A DNA stretch of 64,000 nt from Enterococcus sp. BWB1-3 (GTDB lineage Bacteria > Bacillota > Bacilli > Lactobacillales > Enterococcaceae): the NCBI RefSeq assembly GCF_016745275.1, contig NZ_JADOEP010000011.1, positions 58,982 to 122,981 on the forward strand, read 5' to 3'. The position numbers and the translations under genes are program-made. Positions 26,971 to 35,183 of the stretch are shown piece after piece. Under the pieces are notes generated by a model. The model was not told where the DNA came from. It saw nothing but the letters and a program-made list of their open reading frames with translations, and ran no database searches. Each line of letters begins with the position of its first letter. Position 1 is the stretch's first letter.

Positions 26971-29900
26971 TTATGGTGTATTTTCCAAGTAATAAAGCAT
27001 GGTTGCTTTATATTTTCCGAGTTTATTTACTGACCCTGCCGGCAATTCCAATTTAAAGCCTGTTCCTTCCGGTGTCCATGTTGAGCTGAGATCATATTCA
27101 CCTTCATATGATTCAGTCACAATCTCTTCTAAATCTTCAGTAATGGTTAGTTCATTATTACCTGTTTGATAACGAATCGCATCAGGCAATACATAGGCTT
27201 CATCAGGATTTGCCTCATCAGGAAGCAAAGGTGATATTAATTTCACTGACAATGTCCAACTACGTTCACTATAGCGATAATCTGAAATAATCAGTTTATC
27301 CTTATTGTCAACATCATCAGACTCAGTATAGTTTTCATTATCAATCAGACTAGGATCATTTACTTTTACTTCATCTGTTACTTTAATAGACTGTGTACGG
27401 AAGTCCAGTGTTGGAACTGATTCCAATTTTAACAACCCAACAAAGATATATCGCACTGCTTTAGGTGTTCGTTCTACCAATACAGCAGATTCATCACTTG
27501 GACGATTTGAATCTGACAATGTGAACCTGCCTTTAGAAATGATTGTAGAAATCGCTGTAATCACACTGCTTTCCTGTGTCAGATTGATTGTTTTCCCTAC
27601 TTCTCTGTCTGATAAAGTAACAGAAGATACATCAGGAACCGCTTTATAGGTGTCATTTCTGGACAAATAAACAAATTCTACAATGACGGTACTTTTAGCT
27701 TTTGCCAGAACATATTTCACTTCTGAACCGCCGCTGACAACTTCAACGCCTGTTTCATTTGATGGTCTTGTGATGATGTCATAACCATTTGTCTCCAAAC
27801 TAGTGATTGCATCCAAGACTGTTTGTTCCAGCGTCAAGTCAACACTGTCACCAATTGATTTGGACAAATCTACTGCTGGTCGGATATCTGCATCCTGCTC
27901 ATCTACAAAGCGAACTTTAAGAACAGCTTCTGCTATCACAAATGTATAACTCACAGCATTTTCGCCTCTTGCCACAGTGAGAGCTGTTTCATTTGATGGT
28001 CTTGAAATGACCGTATACCCTTCACTCTCTATGATAGCGACCATATTGCTGATTGATGATTCAGCTGTCAAATCAACAATATCTCCTACTTTTTTATTTA
28101 AAATAATCGGAGTCTTCAAATCACTGAAATCAGCAGCAAAGATGAAGCTTACTTTTACAGTTGCATCTGCTTTCTTCAGAACATATTCAACTGTTCTTCC
28201 GCCAACAGTAATTTCCACTGCATCTTCAGTACCTGGACGTTGAATAATATCATAACCAGCATCTGTTAATGCAGTTAATTGGTCTGTAACATCTGATTCT
28301 TGTGTCAAATCAATCTTGTCAGCTACTTTACCCGGAATAACCACAGGTGTCGCAACTTCTCCAGTTTCATCAACAAAGTTTATAGTCAATGCTGCTGCTG
28401 AACGAACAAACACATACGCAGCTTCTGAACCGCCAGAAAGCACTTCAACAGCCGTTTCATTTGGCGGACGAGATTGAACATCATAACCCAGAGCTTTTAT
28501 TTCCTCAATCGCAGCTAAAACTTCTGCTTTTTGAGTCAAGTCAACAAATTGACCAATCATTTCTCCAGTAATTGAAATAGATGTACGTATTGTCTGATTC
28601 TGATCGTCCACAAAATGAACAGTTACATCAGCCTGTGTTTCACCAATTGCCACTTTTACAGGTACTTCTTTAGTTACACCCTGCGGAGTCGTCAAGATAA
28701 CATAAACTGTTACTTCTTCTCCTGGGACAGTTGTATCCGGTAATCTTGAAATATCAACAGATACGCTGACAGGCTCATCCAAGATTGTATTTCCTGTATC
28801 GGTATGAACATTTTTTATTAAAGATGAAAGAATTTGGCTCTCTGTCAATGCAGCAAATTTAGTTCCTTTTGGATAAAGAATATCTTCTCTTGCATCAGCA
28901 TACGGTATGCCGTCATAACGGACTTGTGATTGACTTTCTCTGTCACGGCCCAAATCAACTTGTTCTTCAGGCGTAAGAGAAATCAATGCAACCTCAGTTT
29001 TTGTTGAATAACTGTAAACTGTTTGTGTCTTGGTACCGCCCATTTCAAAGTTCGTCATGTATCCATTATTTTCACCAGAATACTGATAACCATAAAAATC
29101 CTTGTTTGCTTCAAAATCAAAGGATAAATTAGGCTTGGCCACAACTTTGATATCAAATACTTCACCATCAAACTCATCACTTTTTGGATTTTTTGCAATA
29201 ACTCTGACCTTGTTACCCGTTGCTTCAATAGTAAAAAGATCAGTTACATCAGCTCCGGTTGAATAGTTATAAACCTTTGTAGCATTTTGATCTACATCAT
29301 AATAGTCTGGAACTTCAGACTGAACTTCAAACTTATCATTTCGGTTATCTATACCATTAGCTGCATCAAACATATTTGGGGAAGTTCCTTGGCGAATGGT
29401 ATATTGTAAATCCATATATCCATTATTACCATTCGAAATACTATTTCGATTACCATAGACAATAGGTCGAGAAGGAGCAATTCTTACTAAAGAATTGGAA
29501 TCATACGTAATACCCATCGCACCTGAAGTATCATTTTTAAATTGAACAGACATATTTATTTCGCTGCCTTTGACTAATTTTGTTAACTTAGTATTTGGCG
29601 TCAGCAAAGATGTTCCACCCGCATACAGTTCAATAAAATCTGGATTGCTCTCGCCATTCTTAGTAGATTTTTTTATACCAATAAAGTTATTTGAAGTGGT
29701 ATCATATTCCCGAATATAGATATCACTAAAATCAGTCAGATTAGAATGCTCAACAGATACTGCTTTTTGTTTATTAATATTAAGGAAATTCCAAGTACCT
29801 TTAAATTGATCAATCCGGGCATTAGTCTCACTATCGTAAAATTCATAATGATAATCAAAACTATCACCTTGAGAATATTTGTTATTCAAAATATTTTTAT

Positions 29901-30522
29901 TACCGGATGAAGTTTGGTTTCCGCTTCCTAAAAAAAGAAATAACTTTCCCCAATTAGGAGCTGAGCTTGAAGATACAGGCATTGCTGCATCTGAATTTGT
30001 TAGCTCAGCATCAGCTGGATCCACAGCAATAAAATTTACATATTCAGCTGTAATATCAATTTGATCCATTACCAGTTTTAAATCAATTGATCTGCCATTA
30101 TATATACCAGCATTTTTTATTTTTACAGAAGGTTTTTCATTAATAGGTAATGTTGAACTAAATGGCTTAAAACGATAATACTTTGTATTAGTAGGAATAG
30201 CTGACTCACCAACCCTAACAACTGTTTGGCTAACCACATAGTCTGTATTCCCCTCAACCTCATAAGAAGTGTTATCTGAAAGTCTAAAAACCGTCCCATA
30301 TTCTCCTGGTACTTCTACAATATTTCCATCAGGGTCCGTACTATTCCCTTTAAGAATATTTACCAGTGGAGTATTCGTTTGATCAAATGCTGAATATCCT
30401 TCTGGAAAAGTAATTGGAGCTGCATTTATTGTACTGTTTGCCCTGAAATATAAAATTCCTGACAAAACAAGTCCAACCATGGTAATTAGTCCAGCTCCTA
30501 ACTTTAATGTCTTATTTTTCAT
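26971..30522 (-). CDS. Large secreted protein with MucBP-like repeats and a C-terminal WxL-type domain
   Basis: 1183 aa. Signal peptide 1-35 (LGAGLITMVGLVLSGILYF). Residues about 40-540 are a beta-rich adhesin-like region, followed by a linker domain to about 630. Five repeats of about 78 residues follow (about 634-1030). Each starts with xVxFVDE, carries VDLTxE and ends RPSNETAVEVxSGGxxVxYV, resembling MucBP-type domains. The C-terminal 150 residues look like a WxL domain: SWTLSVKLISPL fits the proximal motif, while the distal position reads MLYYLENTP, with Tyr for Trp. It is probably the main adhesin of the locus. ATG 30522 has GGAGGG upstream. Confidence 0.85.
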   Translation of the reverse strand: MKNKTLKLGAGLITMVGLVLSGILYFRANSTINAAPITFPEGYSAFDQTNTPLVNILKGNSTDPDGNIVEVPGEYGTVFRLSDNTSYEVEGNTDYVVSQTVVRVGESAIPTNTKYYRFKPFSSTLPINEKPSVKIKNAGIYNGRSIDLKLVMDQIDITAEYVNFIAVDPADAELTNSDAAMPVSSSSAPNWGKLFLFLGSGNQTSSGNKNILNNKYSQGDSFDYHYEFYDSETNARIDQFKGTWNFLNINKQKAVSVEHSNLTDFSDIYIREYDTTSNNFIGIKKSTKNGESNPDFIELYAGGTSLLTPNTKLTKLVKGSEINMSVQFKNDTSGAMGITYDSNSLVRIAPSRPIVYGNRNSISNGNNGYMDLQYTIRQGTSPNMFDAANGIDNRNDKFEVQSEVPDYYDVDQNATKVYNYSTGADVTDLFTIEATGNKVRVIAKNPKSDEFDGEVFDIKVVAKPNLSFDFEANKDFYGYQYSGENNGYMTNFEMGGTKTQTVYSYSTKTEVALISLTPEEQVDLGRDRESQSQVRYDGIPYADAREDILYPKGTKFAALTESQILSSLIKNVHTDTGNTILDEPVSVSVDISRLPDTTVPGEEVTVYVILTTPQGVTKEVPVKVAIGETQADVTVHFVDDQNQTIRTSISITGEMIGQFVDLTQKAEVLAAIEEIKALGYDVQSRPPNETAVEVLSGGSEAAYVFVRSAAALTINFVDETGEVATPVVIPGKVADKIDLTQESDVTDQLTALTDAGYDIIQRPGTEDAVEITVGGRTVEYVLKKADATVKVSFIFAADFSDLKTPIILNKKVGDIVDLTAESSISNMVAIIESEGYTVISRPSNETALTVARGENAVSYTFVIAEAVLKVRFVDEQDADIRPAVDLSKSIGDSVDLTLEQTVLDAITSLETNGYDIITRPSNETGVEVVSGGSEVKYVLAKAKSTVIVEFVYLSRNDTYKAVPDVSSVTLSDREVGKTINLTQESSVITAISTIISKGRFTLSDSNRPSDESAVLVERTPKAVRYIFVGLLKLESVPTLDFRTQSIKVTDEVKVNDPSLIDNENYTESDDVDNKDKLIISDYRYSERSWTLSVKLISPLLPDEANPDEAYVLPDAIRYQTGNNELTITEDLEEIVTESYEGEYDLSSTWTPEGTGFKLELPAGSVNKLGKYKATMLYYLENTP

Positions 30523-30568
30523 AATTTCCCTCCTTTCTTCTATTAATTGTCAATCTAATTACTTATAA

Positions 30569-30631
30569 AGCTGTGTCTGAAAATTAAAAAGACAGTAAAT
30601 TAATTCAAATAGATAACTTTGAGACACAGCT
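30569..30631 (-). terminator. Inverted repeat between the first two surface genes
   Basis: AGCTGTGTCT (30569-30578) and AGACACAGCT (30622-30631), a perfect 10-bp stem with a 43-base AT-rich loop. It directly follows the pectate-lyase-fold gene and precedes the 1183-aa gene. No strong T-tract follows, so it may be an mRNA processing or attenuation site that sets relative expression, or a stabilising 3' end. Confidence 0.5.
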
Positions 30632-30651
30632 AATTTTATCTTGTTTACCTT

Positions 30652-31989
30652 CTAAAATAGTGAACCTTGTAAAGAAATTTTCCCATAGTTTTCCATTTTG
30701 AACTGTTGTGATAAGTCGCCAGTTACTGAAAGTGTTTTACTATTACAAATTTTTCCGAAGTTTATAGCAAATTCTCCACCACTAAATGTTGAAGATGGTG
30801 CATCCAAATATTCTCCACCAACTTGTGTCCAAGTATAAATGTCGTTTACTCCTGTCGCATTAATCGTTGTATCTGTCGAATAGAAAAGCTTTGCCCCAGC
30901 TTTCTTATTGGTAACTTCAAAATTTGCAGGTGCATTTAAGTTGATAACCGCACCTTTATATTCGCTGCGGAATGTACCTATTGTGCTGTTTCCTGTTGCT
31001 ACAAATTCAGAATCAGGTTCCATATTCAATTGAGCTCCATAGTATTGGAAGTAAACAGCAGGATAATTTCCACCGCCACGTCCGTTAAAGTATGCTTTTG
31101 CTCCGCTTGCCAAGTTCAATGAAGGTGCTTTGTTTACATAGTTAGCACGTGGGATAAATCCAAATGCTGTCCCTGCAGCATCTACATCTAATGTAGCTCC
31201 TACACCAACATCAACCTTGTGAACTTTATCGTAGAATACTGGATAATAGTAATTCACATTACTTTGAGGGCCAATCTTCACATTTACAGTTGCTCCGTCA
31301 CCAATTTTTACTTCTCCGTTTGCTTTACAATTTACTAATGAACCATTGAAATAGAATGCTGAGAATTGAGAATGATCTTTATTTGCCGCAATTCCTGTAT
31401 AAGTGGACCCTGCTTCAAACTCCAAATCATGAACCCAAGCATTTTCAGCTCTAGTATTGATTACATTTGTTCCTGAGAATGTTAATTTCCCTTCACTTAA
31501 ATGAACAAAACGAGCACCATCATAGTTAACATTTTGAGCTACAACATCCCATCCATAGCTTAAAGGACCATTTCCTGCTCCACCAGTGAAGAACCGTCCA
31601 TTACCGCTATCTCCAATAATACGAGCATTTTTAATAGTTAAAGTATTTTTCCCTTTTGTATTTTGCTTTCCATAAATAGAGAAGTGTCCAGAATTAATTA
31701 CTACCCCCTGCCCTTTTCTACCACGAATTTCTACGTCACGGTTTGGAATATGAGTAACATTTTTGTTGAATGCAATACTTTGTGTAACAATGATTACTTT
31801 AGTATTTACATCCTTTAACGCAGATTCAAATTGAGCAAATGTCGATACTTCAACTGTACCTGATGCAGCTGCTTCAACTGTTTGGGCTTCCAATGGCGTG
31901 CCTGGCGCTGCACCAAAAGTAACTGCACTGATTGCCGCAACTGTTGCCAATGTCAGAAGCCCGTGCTTTAAAATTCTTGCCTTTTTCAA
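30652..31989 (-). CDS. Secreted protein with a pectate-lyase-like beta-helix (adhesive type)
   Basis: 445 aa. Signal peptide of about 40 residues (LLTLATVAAISAVTFGAAPG..., likely cut near VEAA). The rest is a right-handed beta-helix type sequence: FAQFESALKDVNTKVIIVTQ, IEIRG-like VEIRGRKGQGVVI, TLTIKNARIIGDSGNG, then repeated short strands with Asn/Gly turns to the end. RefSeq calls similar WxL-locus proteins pectate lyase-like adhesive domain proteins; lyase activity is not expected. No LPXTG, WxL or membrane anchor at the C-terminus (ends ISLQGSLF). The start is TTG 31989 with AGGAGG 8 bases upstream. First structural gene after the regulator. Confidence 0.8.
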   Translation of the reverse strand: MKKARILKHGLLTLATVAAISAVTFGAAPGTPLEAQTVEAAASGTVEVSTFAQFESALKDVNTKVIIVTQSIAFNKNVTHIPNRDVEIRGRKGQGVVINSGHFSIYGKQNTKGKNTLTIKNARIIGDSGNGRFFTGGAGNGPLSYGWDVVAQNVNYDGARFVHLSEGKLTFSGTNVINTRAENAWVHDLEFEAGSTYTGIAANKDHSQFSAFYFNGSLVNCKANGEVKIGDGATVNVKIGPQSNVNYYYPVFYDKVHKVDVGVGATLDVDAAGTAFGFIPRANYVNKAPSLNLASGAKAYFNGRGGGNYPAVYFQYYGAQLNMEPDSEFVATGNSTIGTFRSEYKGAVINLNAPANFEVTNKKAGAKLFYSTDTTINATGVNDIYTWTQVGGEYLDAPSSTFSGGEFAINFGKICNSKTLSVTGDLSQQFKMENYGKISLQGSLF

Positions 31990-32124
31990 AATAATTTCCT
32001 CCTATTATTTCCCTGTGTTTTTTGCCTGAAACTGAAAAGTATTCCTCCTTTCATTTTTGATCAATTAGCCAGTTTCGCGGCAAATTTCATCGTTCGTTAT
32101 ACACATCCCAATCCCCCCTTTTCC

Positions 32125-32853
32125 CTAAATAACCAGTTTATAGCCCATTGACCGCACATTTTTTATGTATTTAGGATCTTTTTCATCGGTTTCGATTTTT
32201 CTTCTCAGGTGGAAGATCATGTTGCTGACGCGATACTTGCAAAGCTTTCCGCTTTCTTTCCAAACATTCTCATAAAGCTCTTCATAAGTTACTGTTTCTT
32301 TCGCATGTTTATGTAAATACTGAATTGTCATAAACTCAAGCTTTGTCAAATCAATTTCTTTTCCATCCTTCAGGCGCACACTCAAGTTCTTAGGCAGCAG
32401 TTCAAAATTGGTTTCTGCTTCATTCTTTTTCCTGCTGACTGAATCACTTTCATTGATTACTTGCGTTCCTTCTATAGTAGAAAATTCCATCATTTTATGT
32501 CGTTCAAGTGCATTTTTTACAATAAGACTAAACTCATCCAAATCGTTGGAACTGTCTACAACACCATCAGCACCTAACTGTAAATAAACAATTCTCATTG
32601 TTTTCGGAACTGCAGTATTAGGAGACAAGACCCAGACGAGCACGTCTGATTTTTCTCTAATCTTCATTAGCAAATTACACACCCAACTGACATCCGTAGC
32701 ACTTGTTTCTTCCAAAACAATCCCTTCTAATGAAGAAAGATCAGAAAATTCTTCTTCATCGAGTTTCCGAAACTTATACAATTGGTTATCCAAAATACTA
32801 TCGATGTACCCACTTTTTTGATTATTTGACACCAAATATCCAATCTGATGCAT
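32125..32853 (-). CDS. Winged-helix (OmpR/PhoB-type) regulator with degenerate receiver
   Basis: 242 aa. Residues about 145-242 form a PhoB-type DNA-binding domain: LSVRLKDGKEIDLTKLEFMTIQYLH, then ETVTYEELYENVWKE and KYRVSNMIFHLRRKIE, ending YIKNVRSMGYKLVI. Residues 1-125 have the alternating strands of a receiver, but no Asp-Asp pocket or phospho-acceptor context is evident, so it is probably not a normal phosphorylated response regulator. No histidine kinase is adjacent. It lies 135 bases upstream of the surface locus in the same direction, hence a likely locus regulator. ATG 32853 has GAGGAGG upstream. Its upstream DNA borders the recombinase segment. Confidence 0.85.
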   Translation of the reverse strand: MHQIGYLVSNNQKSGYIDSILDNQLYKFRKLDEEEFSDLSSLEGIVLEETSATDVSWVCNLLMKIREKSDVLVWVLSPNTAVPKTMRIVYLQLGADGVVDSSNDLDEFSLIVKNALERHKMMEFSTIEGTQVINESDSVSRKKNEAETNFELLPKNLSVRLKDGKEIDLTKLEFMTIQYLHKHAKETVTYEELYENVWKESGKLCKYRVSNMIFHLRRKIETDEKDPKYIKNVRSMGYKLVI

Positions 32854-33044
32854 CTTATCTCCTCCTCAATCTCAAAAAAAGTATTTGAATTTATTCTTAC
32901 AACCGTTTGGCTCTACAAATTGAACCTTTTACGTTATAATGAACAAAATAGTGGGTGCCTTGTTTCATATGGCTTATTTGACGGTTAGCAATATGAGAAT
33001 TAAGTGGTCAAAAACGTGACGTTCTTTAATATGGATAAATCTTC
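32854..33044. other. Upstream region of the WxL-locus regulator
   Basis: Holds the ribosome-binding site and presumably the promoter of the regulator, though no consensus promoter is clear on the minus strand. On the plus strand a TATAAT (32935-32940) is followed by AAATAGTGGGTGCC. A related block GTTAAAATGA...AAAGTGGGTGCT occurs at 34671-34709 in the same orientation. TTATTTGACGGTTA at 32974-32987 matches the putative arm sites near the recombinase. Confidence 0.45.
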
Positions 33045-33074
33045 TTTTTCTTTTATGATGCAGTTAAAAGAAAA
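33045..33074. repeat. Left inverted repeat: putative recombinase core site
   Basis: 30 bp, 29 identical to the reverse complement of 34730-34759. Internally it is two 10-bp inverted half-sites, TTTTCTTTTA and TAAAAGAAAA, around an asymmetric centre TGATGCAG(T). This is the usual layout of a tyrosine-recombinase crossover site. Because the centres of the two copies point in opposite directions, recombination would invert the 1.66 kb between them. Confidence 0.75.
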
Positions 33075-33108
33075 GTTCTTTCCAAGCTTGCCCGTACAAT
33101 AAAAAATA

Positions 33109-33138
33109 ACAAATTTGACCATTATTTGACGACTTAAA
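33109..33138. other. Putative arm-type integrase sites, left pair
   Basis: Two tandem sites, ATTTGACCATTA and TTTGACGACTTA, 11-12 bp apart, just inside the left core site. They match the pair at 34494-34517 in sequence, spacing and orientation. Tn916-type integrases have an N-terminal domain that binds such repeats. Assignment by analogy. Confidence 0.45.
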
Positions 33139-33151
33139 AGACTAAAAAAAA

Positions 33152-33315
33152 AGAGGGACTGTGACATAAGTATGTCTAAGTCCCCTAAAACCGAATAAAC
33201 GGTGTTCCAAAAGCTGTCTCTTCGGAAATAAGTCGAACTATACTGAAAATATGAGTAGCTATTTTCGTATATTCCGACTTATTTCTTGAGACAGAACACT
33301 TCTGTCACAACCTCT
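33152..33315. repeat. EFAR-like repeat, copy A (short form)
   Basis: About 164 bp, nearly identical to copy B at 42628-42790. Ends are imperfect inverted repeats (AGAGGGACTGTGACA and TGTCACAACCTCT). It folds into end hairpins GACATA/TATGTC and ACAGAA/TTCTGT and one long stem AATAAGTCGAACTATACTG.../...CGTATATTCCGACTTATT (about 33227-33283). Size and design fit the common form of E. faecalis EFAR elements. It sits at the 3' end of the recombinase gene, inside the putative invertible segment. Confidence 0.85.
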
Positions 33316-33352
33316 CTTTCTAGTTTAATTATTTTCAGATTTATACAATTGC

Positions 33353-34468
33353 CTAATCTGCCATTTCCAACCGTCGATCCATTAATGTTATTGCCTGCAT
33401 TCGATTCTCCCATAAGGAGTCTGCATAGATATCTAACGTCATTTTTGTAGATGAATGCCCTAATAGCTTACTGATCGTGACGATATCTACTCCACTTTCT
33501 ACACATCGGGTCGCAAAAGTATGTCTCAACATATGAAAATGAATAGAAGTCATTCCTATTGCAGACAGCAGCCTTTTAAACCGATAGCTGATTACTCTCG
33601 GTTCAGCAAAACTGCTCTTACAGGAAACAACATACTCTGAATCACTTTCCTTTCGTTTTTCCATTAAATATCTTTTCAAATTATGTGCTATTGGAATAAC
33701 CCGCTTGGAAGAAGCTGTTTTCGGCTCGTCAATAACAATCTGAGTCTTCTGCTCTCCATCAGCATTAATAATTCTGTAGATGGTTCGACTAACATATAGT
33801 CTATTTTCTTCAAAATCGATATCAGACCACCTTAAACCACTAATCTCTCCTATCCGCATGCCTGTGTAAAGCGAAAGAATAGCCGCAGAGCAGCGCTTTT
33901 CCTTCAATGCAGCTTCCTCAATTTTTGTCTGAATACTCTTTGACAAAGCCTTAACATCCTCACTTTCACTTTTCTTAAAGCTGATATTAAGACACGGATT
34001 AATCAACAGCTGGTTCTCAACAACTGCCTGCTTCAATGCGCTTTTCAACACCGTTAGTATTGCGCGAATAGAGGAGCTGGAGATGTTTGTACCTTCCAAA
34101 AAATAGATAAATTCCTGTATATGGCGGGTTTGAATTTGGATAAGCTTCTTCTGTCCTAAAAAAGGTAAAATATATTTTTCAATTCTCAATCTATAATTTA
34201 GATAAGTAGATATTTTAATACGGCCTCTCATTGGACCATTCAACCAATACCACAGCCATTGTTCCAGTGTTCCTTCGTAAATCTTTAAACTACCGTAACT
34301 TGCAACATATTGAACCTTCATCTCAGCTAATCTTTGCTTAACAACAGTATATTTCCTGCCGTAAACATAACCATAGACTATTTTCCCGCGTTCATCTCGT
34401 GCTTTGATGTAACGTCCTTCCCACCGTCCATCTTTTCTCTTATAAATATTTTCTCCTCTTCTGCTCAT
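33353..34468 (-). CDS. Tyrosine recombinase with N-terminal arm-binding domain
   Basis: 371 aa. The N-terminal IYKRKDGRWEGRYIKARDE and VYGRKYTVVKQRL form the three-stranded arm-DNA-binding domain known from Tn916-type integrases. Residues about 65-165 are the SAM-like core-binding domain. The catalytic domain has Arg in SLYTGMRIGEISGLRW, His-Arg in HFHMLRHTFATRC, His in LLGHSSTKMTLDIYAD and the nucleophile Tyr in that last segment. All catalytic residues are present, so it should be active. No excisionase, phage or transposon genes accompany it. It is flanked by inverted core-like sites, which points to DNA inversion rather than integration. Confidence 0.92.
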   Translation of the reverse strand: MSRRGENIYKRKDGRWEGRYIKARDERGKIVYGYVYGRKYTVVKQRLAEMKVQYVASYGSLKIYEGTLEQWLWYWLNGPMRGRIKISTYLNYRLRIEKYILPFLGQKKLIQIQTRHIQEFIYFLEGTNISSSSIRAILTVLKSALKQAVVENQLLINPCLNISFKKSESEDVKALSKSIQTKIEEAALKEKRCSAAILSLYTGMRIGEISGLRWSDIDFEENRLYVSRTIYRIINADGEQKTQIVIDEPKTASSKRVIPIAHNLKRYLMEKRKESDSEYVVSCKSSFAEPRVISYRFKRLLSAIGMTSIHFHMLRHTFATRCVESGVDIVTISKLLGHSSTKMTLDIYADSLWENRMQAITLMDRRLEMAD

Positions 34469-34493
34469 AAAATAACATCCCTTTCGACAAAAA

Positions 34494-34517
34494 AATGACG
34501 GCTTATTTGACGGCTTA
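34494..34517. other. Putative arm-type integrase sites, right pair
   Basis: Tandem ATGACGGCTTA and TTTGACGGCTTA, 11 bp apart, immediately upstream of the recombinase start. They share TTTGACGRCTTA with 33109-33138 and TTATTTGACGG with 32974. They might also be an autoregulatory operator. Confidence 0.45.
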
Positions 34518-34729
34518 AAAATATGTATAAAATTTCAGTGTTATTTTTTAAATATGGATTTTAAAAAATGTTTTTTCACATGACATCTCCAAACATATCA
34601 TTTCTTACCAAAAACATTTGAAATTATTCTCAAAAATATATTTTTAGTGTAGACTAATCCTTGCTCTTAAGTTAAAATGAATGAATAATTGAATAGAAAA
34701 GTGGGTGCTGAATTATTATTTTTTACATT

Positions 34730-34759
34730 TTTTCTTTTAACTGCATCATATAAGAAAAA
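34730..34759. repeat. Right inverted repeat: putative recombinase core site
   Basis: 30 bp, inverted copy of 33045-33074 with one mismatch. Half-sites TTTTCTTTTAA and TATAAGAAAA flank the centre CTGCATCA, the reverse complement of the left centre. Confidence 0.75.
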
Positions 34760-35114
34760 ATAACATATAATTTGAGAACAAACCTTTTAAAACAATGATA
34801 TAACACTCGTTCCTCTATGTCTATGTCTCATTTCATACTTTTAATAAAAAAATTTAAAATCACTAAATTTTCGTAACATCAAACATTCTTTAACAAAAGT
34901 TTTTTTACTCTCTCTATTTCTATTTAATAAAAATACTGAATAATAAACTAAAATAATTCGTTTGTTTTATAAAATAGCTTTCTCTCAGGAAATAAACTCT
35001 CATTTTTTTAATGGATAAACAAAAAAATGATAGCTTCATCCGAATATTTCACTTCTTCATAGTTTTTTTATTTCAGTAAAAAATAATATATGCCTATCAT
35101 AATTTCTCATAAAA

Positions 35115-35167
35115 GAAACCAGGACTATTGAACCGTCTATCCGAATTCAAGTCCTGGTTTCTTTTTT
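35115..35167 (-). terminator. Terminator of the acnA-gltA-icd operon
   Basis: A 12-bp perfect stem GAAACCAGGACT (35115-35126) with 35150-35161, T-rich on both outer sides (TTTTTT on plus, TTTTATGAG on minus). It lies 17 bases after the icd stop. Confidence 0.85.
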
Positions 35168-35183
35168 GTACTTATCCTTAGTT

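Larger units (their letters stand above)
34469..35114. other. AT-rich intergenic region upstream of the recombinase
   Basis: About 650 bases, no gene seen. It contains putative arm sites (34494-34517), a GTGGGTGC block (34701-34708) and the right core-like inverted repeat (34730-34759). The remaining 350 bases up to the icd terminator are strongly AT-rich without recognisable structure and should include outward or recombinase promoters; no consensus was convincing. Confidence 0.5.

Noticed and set aside
30652..31989. Assignment as an active pectate lyase
   Set aside because: Only the beta-helix pattern is seen; no catalytic Arg/Lys or Ca-site motif of pectate lyases could be pointed out, and the locus context is adhesive.
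33045..34759. The recombinase segment as a small integrated mobile element with attL and attR
   Set aside because: Integration leaves attachment sites in direct orientation; these 30-bp sites are inverted, and no cargo, excisionase or target gene is visible.
34469..35114. Possible CRISPR or iteron array in the AT-rich region
   Set aside because: No regularly spaced repeat was found; only homopolymer-rich sequence and the listed sites.
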